Shown: positions 56,901 to 64,000 of the stretch, one piece after another
How positions within the stretch are numbered: the stretch's first letter is position 1
How the letters are laid out: each line of letters starts with the position of its first letter
Origin: Amoebophrya sp. A120
Lineage: Eukaryota; Sar; Dinophyceae; Syndiniales; Amoebophryaceae
Length of the DNA stretch: 64,000 nucleotides
Direction of reading: 5' to 3'
Assembly: GCA_905178155.1 (NCBI GenBank)
Contig: CAJINV010000003.1
Span: 2,831,715-2,895,714 of the forward strand
Program-made: the position numbers and the translations under genes
The notes under the pieces: generated by a model
The model's input: the letters and a program-made list of their open reading frames with translations, nothing else
What the model was told of the DNA's origin: nothing
The model's database searches: none

Positions 56901-59329
56901 TCAACCGTACAACCACTGCGCTTCAGCTCGCAGTACCCGGTGGTCGTTGTTAAAAAAAACGCGGCGCACCCCTCGCTCGTCGCGCAGAGGTATCGGCACT
57001 CGGCGACCGTGTAGAGCCGGTCCCGGTACACGGCGACCGTTTGCGCCGCGCTTGTTGTTCCGCCGGGCGGGGTACACCCGCCGTTGAACGCCGCGGAGAA
57101 CGAGCTCACGACGGGCGCCTGGTGCCGGTCGATGCAGAGGTCCAGGTTCCTTGCGATTTGGAATTGCACGCTGTTCAGATTGTTCGCGGTGGAACTGCTC
57201 GCCGTACTACATGCGGCCGAGTGCAGGAGGCAGGTGCCCTTCGACGCGTTGTCTTCCATATTAAAATTGAAGGACGCACAGCCGGAGGTACTGCGGCAAT
57301 GGGCGTCGCACTGCGCGATCGTGACACTGCTGTACGTGGAGCCTACACGGTGCGTCGCTTCGGAGTCGCACGTGCCCGGCCACGCCGCAACACACACGGG
57401 CGACACCAAGTGCGCGATCGAAGCAGGCATGACGGCGCCGGGCGTCGAGGTAGTCGTGGTCGTGGTAGTTTCGTACACCCAGATACCGCAAAAGCACATC
57501 GTGCTTGCGGTCGAGCTGATCCGGATGCTGCGCAAATTTTGGTTCACCGTAACCCAGGTCCCAGTCCCGGAAATGGAGCTCGGGGCACTCACAGTGGTGG
57601 TTGTATCGCCGGTGTAGATGAACTGCCCCGAGCTGGTAAGCCCCGTGTTGCAGGTCGCCCCACCCGCGGTGTTCTGAAAAATCATGAACCCCGTGACATA
57701 GTGGAGAGCATTGTCGGTGAACGTTGCTTGCCACCAGGCTTTGCCTGTTCCGTCTTGCGAGTACGTACTGCAAACTCCGATGCCTGACACATAGGTCGCA
57801 CCAGCGTAATCCGTGAAATCGGACTCCTGGCGCAGGAGCGAGTAGTGGCTCGTCGAGCCCGACGATGCGGTCGGGGTCAAACCAGTTGGAGACACAAACG
57901 CGCCTGACGTGCCCTCGCTCTTGAGGTTGCACGTACTCATGGTGTAGGCCGAGTAGTCGGAGTTCGATGTGTCCGCCGTGCAGCCTGCCTTGTACAGATA
58001 GCACCACCCGTTTGACGCCTGCACGATAAAGGTGCCGCACTCCGGAGTTTCCGAACACAGGTAGCGACACTCCGCGGCGGTGTGAACCCGGCCGTTGTAG
58101 ACCGCGGTGTAACCCACGGTGTACAAATCCTTGGATCCGTCGGAGTTTCCGCCGCAGACGCTTGTAAACTGCACCGGGCAGCTGGTTCCGTCCACGCGCG
58201 GCACCCACCGCTTACACTTGCGCGTGTTCAGCTGCAGGTCGTACTTCATGTACGAATTCGAGGTGCTGGGCTGCCAAACACAGCCCGATTGGTAGAAGGT
58301 GCCGACCCCGCCCCCCGCACGGTCCTTCAGCAGTGCACTGCAACTGCGGTGGTATCCTCGGCCTCGGCAGAACAAATCATAGTCGGTGAGGTACGTGTCC
58401 CAGGTACTGCTGGACTGGTAAACCCGGGTTACGCTATGAGTGTCAAACTCACTGTTATTTTCGCACGTCCCCTGGCCGCTGGACGGGCACACCTGGCCGA
58501 CCAGCTTGCACTGGCTGAGGCTGTAGCCCTTTAAAGTCGCGGACGCGCTATTGTCCACGGTGCACGTGTCTTTGAACAGCAGGCAGTGCCCCGACGTGGC
58601 GTCCGAGCCCGCGGCGGTGTAGCCCCAGACAAACTGGGTGCACTTTTCCGTCATGGCGCAGAGGTACCGGCACTCGTCTTTGTGGTAGTAGCGATCCACG
58701 TAGTTGTACAGGTTCTTGGTGTCGTACCCGCTACTGCCGCAGGTCGCCATGATGTGCGCGCACTCCGTATCCGGATTGCGCAGTTGCGGAACCTCGTAGG
58801 ACTCCGCGCACTGGGCCAGGTTGCGCTCGATGCTGTAGGCTTGCAGCCGCTTCACCACGTTCGCGACGGTGTCGTGCGGCTTGTCCCCGAAAGCGGGATT
58901 CCGGTCCTGGCACCCCGTCCGGTAGAACGTGCAGGACATGGGACTGTCGTCCTTGTTCATCACGTAGTGGGTGCACCCCGCGGTGTTGCGGCACTCTTGG
59001 TCGCACGTCTTGATCGTATTCCCCGCGTTGTTGTTCACATGGATGCGCTTACTGCTCTCATCACTGCCGCACCACCCCAAACTGGTCCCGAAAGCGTAGC
59101 CCGACCACTCCGCAAGGCACAGCGGGTTCTTCAGGTGCTGCAGGTTCGTGTACGCACCCGGCTGAGAGGTCGTCACCAGGTAAGGACTCCCGAAGACAGG
59201 GTCCACTAGTAGCGAGCTCTTCAAAACAATTAATAGAGCCAACCACGACAAAGAACCAATTCCGGTTTGTTTCCCTGCGCAAAAAAGCGTTAATATCAGC
59301 CGACAAACGATCAACATCGCTTCTGTCAT
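53929..59329 (-). CDS. large type I membrane protein with PAN-like and discoidin-like modules
   Basis: Exon 54428-59329 (1,634 codons) plus exon 53929-54198 (GT donor gtagga, AG acceptor), 1,723 residues. The start is an ATG at 59327-59329 with hydrophobic stretches giving a signal peptide. Residues about 60-618 and 635-1177 are two tandem units of the same order: four Cys-rich PAN-like modules (AECRYLC...C, each 60-100 residues) and one module containing GKAWW, VTGFMIF and a terminal CFCGIWVYE, resembling discoidin/F5-8 folds. Then comes a Ser/Thr/Gly-rich mucin-like stalk (about 1180-1330), a 130-residue membrane-proximal domain, a helix (LIIIVIVIACLLIAGVG, about 1482-1502) and an acidic cytosolic tail that ends in two copies of IPR(M/I)KRGMSG(S/A)APHIGSL. 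It is probably a cell-surface adhesion or recognition protein (inference). No introner is present. Confidence 0.75.
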
Positions 59330-61130
59330 CGGGGAAGAACGGCGATGGTGATACAGGCAATGGAAAAATTATCGCCGGCGAGTCTCGCTTTTTAGGAGAT
59401 GTCAAATCATTGAGTACTCAGGAGAAACAGAAACTGGTAAAGCTTCACAAAAGATGCGTAGCACTTGCAAGATTCCAGTTGAATGATCAAAGTGAAAAGA
59501 ATTCTTGCAAGCTACATACTAAATACTGCCGGCACCGAGCGCTGCTTCCCAACATATCCTCGCTTGGCAAGTCAACGTCAGCGCGACCTCGGGTAGTGGT
59601 AGAAAAGAAGCAACACTAGAAAGTAAAAAGATAAATATGAAAAAATAGGTATGGATATTTCTTCATCATACTGTTTGATATTGGGGTCCTGTGTTGCGCC
59701 GTAGGAGGTGGTATGAAAACTTTCGTGTGATAGATTCAGATTGACGGTCGGTGACACAAGGGTGCTAGTAATCATGACGTCACCACTTAGATCACCACAG
59801 ATAAACCGAACCCGATGTGGCATTTTTTGCACCGACACATGCATAGTTTATGAGAATGAGTAGCATAACCACTTCATACAGCGAAAGACTAGCGAGGGCG
59901 ATGAGCTTGCTTTCATTTCTACTTCATGTTCACGATAGCGATGGACCACAGGGTGACCTATGCTCAACCGAATGCGCTTTCGTGCATGATGTCATAGAAT
60001 GTCGGGACCGAAGGGAAAACCCAAACGACAAGCGGAAAAATGCGATGCACTTGCACGGATACCGAAAAGCGTATGGAGTGTGGGAGTGTCGCATCATCAG
60101 CATGAGATCAACGCTTCAAATTGTGTTGGGCTAACAACACGACACTGCTGTACTGCTATGTTCAGGGGCTGCACCGGTCAACAGCTGCAACCGATGAAGA
60201 AAAGCTGCAACCGAAGTGAAGATTTGGTCAAGGCCACAAGAAAGATTGCCCTGAAAAAAATACTTATTCCTTCTTGTCTTTCACCTCTACAAACTACATT
60301 GGTGGCCGGCATCCGGTCACTTTACTCGCCATCAAGTGGCAGCGCCATCGATGGTCCGGGCATCCATTTGCGATTCTGAAATTCATTATATTCAATTCAT
60401 TATTGGCAAAATTGGAAGTCCGATACATTCGCGAAGTCTCGGGCGCGCTTGGATCTACGACTCTGTTCCATTCTCGCGATTTTTTAGGTGGATTTCTTTA
60501 CAACTTACGTTACCTGCACTACCACACTAAAATGAGATCGTATCGAGGTCAATGCAAACAGAGCTTCTTGCTTGCCTTGGCTATGTTGCAAGTCTGCGCA
60601 CGGTGCAGTCTTTACGCATTCATAGCCGAGGGCGTAGAAAGATGACGGCGCATTCTTACTACTTGTCTAGGTTTTACATCAAATACCTTCAGCAAAAAGG
60701 TCATGTATGTAATAAACAGAAACAAATAGTACGCGAGCAGCTACGTCCCATCATTAGCAAAGATCTTATTTCTCGTCTTCCATATTGATTTCTATATATT
60801 CTTGCAGCATATCAACAGTCTCGTATCTTCAGGTCGTAGTTGTATTTCTGTCTGGACACTTTACCAAATTACCACCAATCTCTTCCATAAATCGTTTATT
60901 CAACAATTGCCAATCAGTCAGAGTCTTCGATTATATACAAGGGTGCTCGGGCCCTGTCCGCCTCCGCACACTAGCAAGTTTGGGTTTGCAAAAAAATAAA
61001 ATATCGGTGCGTGATATAAATACTGACACATCTGTCATCCGAATCTTCACGATCATTTTTCAAGAAAGGAAGACGCCTGCCACTTGATGTGACCCTTCAA
61101 TTTCCATCCCTCGAGTCACATCTCTCTTTT
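59330..61130. other. intergenic stretch
   Basis: About 1.8 kb, AT-rich, without a frame I can support on either strand. It separates the start of the large surface protein from the 3' end of the next minus-strand gene and should contain the former's promoter. Confidence 0.4.
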
Positions 61131-63298
61131 TCAGTATTTGGAATTCCTTTCGCCCGCTCCCGCTAGACGCACAAGCGCGCTACTCCCCGATCCGCTTCCC
61201 GCTCCCCGCAACAAGGAGCTTCTCGCAGTCAAACCACCTGCATTTTTCGGTTCTGCTGCCCCGGATAAGGCCGGGCGATCGAAAATAAAGGGACCGTCGT
61301 CGGGCCCGTCACTTTCCTGTGCTCGTGCCTCTGCCTGCTCCCTTTCCAGTTTGGAAAAATATTCATCCCATCCACCGCCTAGGTCCTCGTCGCTATGGAA
61401 GCGTCAGGTTTGAAATCGCCAAGGTTGAAATAATTTGTGATGCATAAAATGCGTAGCGCGAAATGCGTGCGTTGCAGAGCAGGCAAGGGGGGCCGATTGT
61501 AAGCCTCTTCGGGGTTAGAGCTCGAGCTGCTGAAGTAGCATGAGAAAATCAGTCATCTTTGCCTAAACAGCATGACAAACTGGATTTAGGCATCGCCAAA
61601 ATTTGTCATGCGCTACTTGGAAACTGGGTTCCAACTGGCATCCATTTTATGCATCACAAACTATTTCAACTTTGACGATTTCAATCCTGACAGTTCCATA
61701 GTCGCTGCTCGTCACATCGTTCGCATCCGGATCCGGTGGCGGTTATGCATTTCAAAAATGGTGTCTTGGTCTGGGCTGCGGATAAATGCAACGCTTGCAA
61801 TGGCAGCCAGGCATGACAAGTTTTTGGAAAGCTTTCTGACACCTAGCACACATCACAAATTGTGTCTGCACGTGACAAATCACTTTTTCTCTGCTCAAGC
61901 AACACAGATTTTCCACAAATGCCAGACACGCAGCGTTACAAGTTCCACTTTTCGTCCTTCCAGAGGACCCAGATTGATATAGTATCCTTCTACATTCCAT
62001 AGCGGTTGTTGTACAGCCTCTGCGATGCGGCCCGACCACGGTGTTGGTGCCGGTGCGGCGCGAAAAGCCATAAGCTTCTCAAAAGACGAACTTGCAGCAG
62101 CATCAACTTCCGAGGAGACGGAACTTTTTTTCTCGGCCTTGCGGGTTTTCCGGGCCGCCGCGTTAGGCTTACTCATTGCGGAAGATGAACCTCCAGGGTT
62201 TCGGCCTCCACCACGATGAAGCTGTTGTTGATCGTCCGCACTTAATATTTCTACATCTGGATCCTCGATCGGGGTGCTGCTGTGGCGCGACGCACGTGGA
62301 CCGTTCCTTTTGCCCGGACGATAGGTGAAGATTTTTCCTTCGGCCGAATCTCGCAGTTTTTGTGACGTGTGGCGAAGGACAAAGGGGTCAACATCCGCCG
62401 ACGCAAGCGGAAAATAAATACCGCCTTCCTTTCGTCCTTCCCAAGTTCTTCCGGCTTTCGCTTTTCCACTCGGGCCTTCTTGGCGACGGAGGTTCCGCGA
62501 CTCGCGGAAAGAAGTAGCAGTAACAGGCTCGAAAACAGAAATCAGTGGAGGCACAGGCGGGCCGGCTGAAGTGCGACTGTCACGAGCCGCTGTGCTGGGA
62601 AAAGATGGCAAAGCTGCTGGCTCAGCTTCATCCCCCGATTTCACAGAAGAACGAGAAGCACAACACGAGGACCAGCAAGAGAGGTCGCTGCCCAAAATGG
62701 AGGGGTGCGGCAGCTTAACATCATCTTGCGCCTCGGCGGCAGTTCGTCCCCTGCTGAGGATCATTGTTGCCAGATTCGCACACGCCCGGACTCTCGGCAA
62801 CCTCGGTGTCATCATTGGTTCTGAGCTCGAGATGAATTCTGTGAGGCTGGTGTCGCTTTCTTCGGTCGTGTTTCCGGAGCCAGTAGTTGTTCCTGCTTGT
62901 CCGGCCGCCTTACGAGGCGGGACGTCGCCTTCTTGTTGCATCTCTTCATCATCATGTTGCAGTGCGGCACGCTGTTGTAGTCCGAAGGAAGAGCAGCTTG
63001 TTCCGAAGTTCATCTTCCCGTCACGCAGTAATCTCACAGAATGGCCCCGAGGCAAGCGAAAGGCGGGGTGGCAGTCGGAGACGGAGTCCGAGTCGTTTCT
63101 ACCGGTATAATTCAAGCCGAGGTTGTTCATCTTGCCTTCCACGAAGAATTCTGCATCGCGCGTCCCCAAAAACCCGTTAAGAAATGCGCGACAAATTATC
63201 ACGACACCAAATCCCACAAGGCGAACCTCTCCGCGCCAACCACGTCCCCGGGCTGCCGCAGCACGGAAACCACTCCGGTTCGACAGATAACTGCACAT
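61131..63298 (-). CDS. low-complexity hypothetical protein rebuilt across two introners
   Basis: Exons 62002-63298, 61701-61738 and 61131-61388, separated by introners I12 and I11. Removing 263 and 312 bp gives 1,593 nt, 530 residues. The start is an ATG at 63296-63298; a later ATG (codon 57) is also possible. A hydrophobic patch (VRLVGFGVVIICRAFLNGFL) near residues 26-45 could be a signal anchor if the first ATG is used. The rest is polar: acidic, Ser/Gly/Arg-rich and probably disordered, with a Lys/Arg-rich region (RKTRKAEKKS) and a Trp/Tyr-containing block coded after the introners (GGGWDEYFSKLEREQ) followed by IFDRPAL. The middle exon is only 38 nt. No family is recognised. If the introns were retained, the frame would stop inside I12. 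Confidence 0.65.
61394..61700 (-). mobile_element. introner element I11 (family 5)
   Basis: A 307-bp element with ends TATGGAAGCGTCAGGTTTGA and CCTGACAGTTCCATA and flanks GTCGC (61389-61393 and 61701-61705). It has the same length as I10 and a similar body throughout (for example GATGCATAAAATG and GTTCCAACTGGCATCC). Confidence 0.95.
61744..62001 (-). mobile_element. introner element I12 (diverged family 2)
   Basis: A 258-bp element with ends TATGCATTTCAAAAATGGTG and TCTACATTCCATA, weak arms GGTCTGGG / CCAGAGGACCC, and perfect flanks GCGGT (61739-61743 and 62002-62006). It lies 38 bp from I11. Excision is needed for the frame. Confidence 0.85.
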
Positions 63299-64000
63299 CC
63301 TCTTCGCTCCGCGCGTTTCTGTCCGCTGGTCCTAGTCGTTGACTTCTCGTCCACAACTATTAACTTTATTCCTGCTGCAAGAACTACCCGAACTTTTGAC
63401 TCGAAGTTCTTTAGGTCACCTTCTTCTTTTCGTATATTATGCCGGCAGAAAAGAAGACTTGGACTTCTAGTCTGAAGCCTCACAATATACATTCCGGAAG
63501 TAGAAGAACTTGTGTCCTTTATTTCCGCTGCTGCTCCTGTTCCTCGTACGCTTTTTCGTTATTCTGCATTCCTCCTGTGGCCCTCTTTTGCTAATGCTCG
63601 GCTTTTTTCGAAGTCCCGGCCGGAAGTTGTACAGTACTTTGCTGGAGTTCACCTTCACCGCTTAGGGCGATGCTTGCATATCTACTTCTTGTCAATGGAA
63701 AACATAAGTCACTCTCAACAAATATTACCGACATTTTTTCTATCTGTAATACGGGTACAGGTAGAGCAATCAAAACGCCACACTTCTCTAATATCTTGGT
63801 CAAGGAATACTCGTACGAGATCGAAGAGATTATCTTCATGGGCCAGAAAAACATCTGCAGCCGCCCCTGCCGACGCACGCGAGTACGAATTCGGCAGCAG
63901 ACACTACAATCGCGCTCGCGCCACGCCACCAAGTAGCACTTGATAAACAACATGACAGAACGCGAGGCCAACGATGCGGGCGAAGGAAACCATCCACCCG
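63299..64000. other. window end, possible 3' exon of another minus-strand gene
   Basis: Minus-strand frames at 63512-63700 end in stops and could be the last exon of a gene continuing past the window; none can be phased. A CAAT-like or TATA-like promoter for the gene at 63298 was not recognised. Confidence 0.3.

Overview
The window is nuclear DNA of a protist with intron-rich genes. Its most telling feature is a set of short inverted-repeat elements (209-462 bp) sitting inside open reading frames. Each begins TAT, ends ATA and is flanked by a 5-bp direct repeat. Removing one element plus one repeat copy restores the reading frame at all 14 sites I checked by hand. These are introner-type introns without GT-AG ends. 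Conventional GT-AG introns occur beside them. Introners with non-canonical splice sites are known from the parasitic dinoflagellate Amoebophrya (Syndiniales), so that group is my best guess (inference). The genes are strikingly one-sided: every gene I can support, about 17 over 63 kb, lies on the minus strand.

Layout from left to right, all minus strand: a small Ser-rich protein (0.3-0.6 kb); a caspase-like protein with a very long C-terminal region (1.5-6.1 kb); a multi-exon protein resembling FAM227 (7.2-12.6 kb), with three introners and a duplicated exon that preserves the empty insertion sites; a small one-helix membrane protein (13.2 kb); a doubtful multi-exon gene (15.3-16.3 kb); and a DUF2431/Bmt5-like rRNA methyltransferase (17.0-18.9 kb).

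From 20.9 to 43.2 kb there is a tandem run of predicted single-pass membrane proteins. The clearest members (called A, D, E and F here) share an N-terminal acidic or low-complexity arm, often rich in Met/Gly/Ser/Lys, one membrane helix followed by a short R/K-P...C motif, and a Cys-containing PAN-like module. Two further genes (B, C) and an orphan exon lie in the same run. I recognise no named family for them; the array looks like a lineage-specific surface or secretory family. Seven introners interrupt these genes.

The last third holds a hypothetical gene (44.5-45.6 kb), an FkbM-like methyltransferase with a signal anchor (46.2-48.6 kb), a GT31-like glycosyltransferase (48.9-53.2 kb), a 1,723-residue type I membrane protein built from two tandem units of PAN-like and discoidin-like modules plus a mucin-like stalk (53.9-59.3 kb), and a low-complexity hypothetical protein rebuilt across two introners (61.1-63.3 kb). 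A glycosyltransferase, a possible glycan methyltransferase and a large Ser/Thr-rich surface protein side by side suggest, but do not prove, a shared role in cell-surface modification. No rRNA, tRNA, CRISPR array or prokaryotic-style operon signal was seen.
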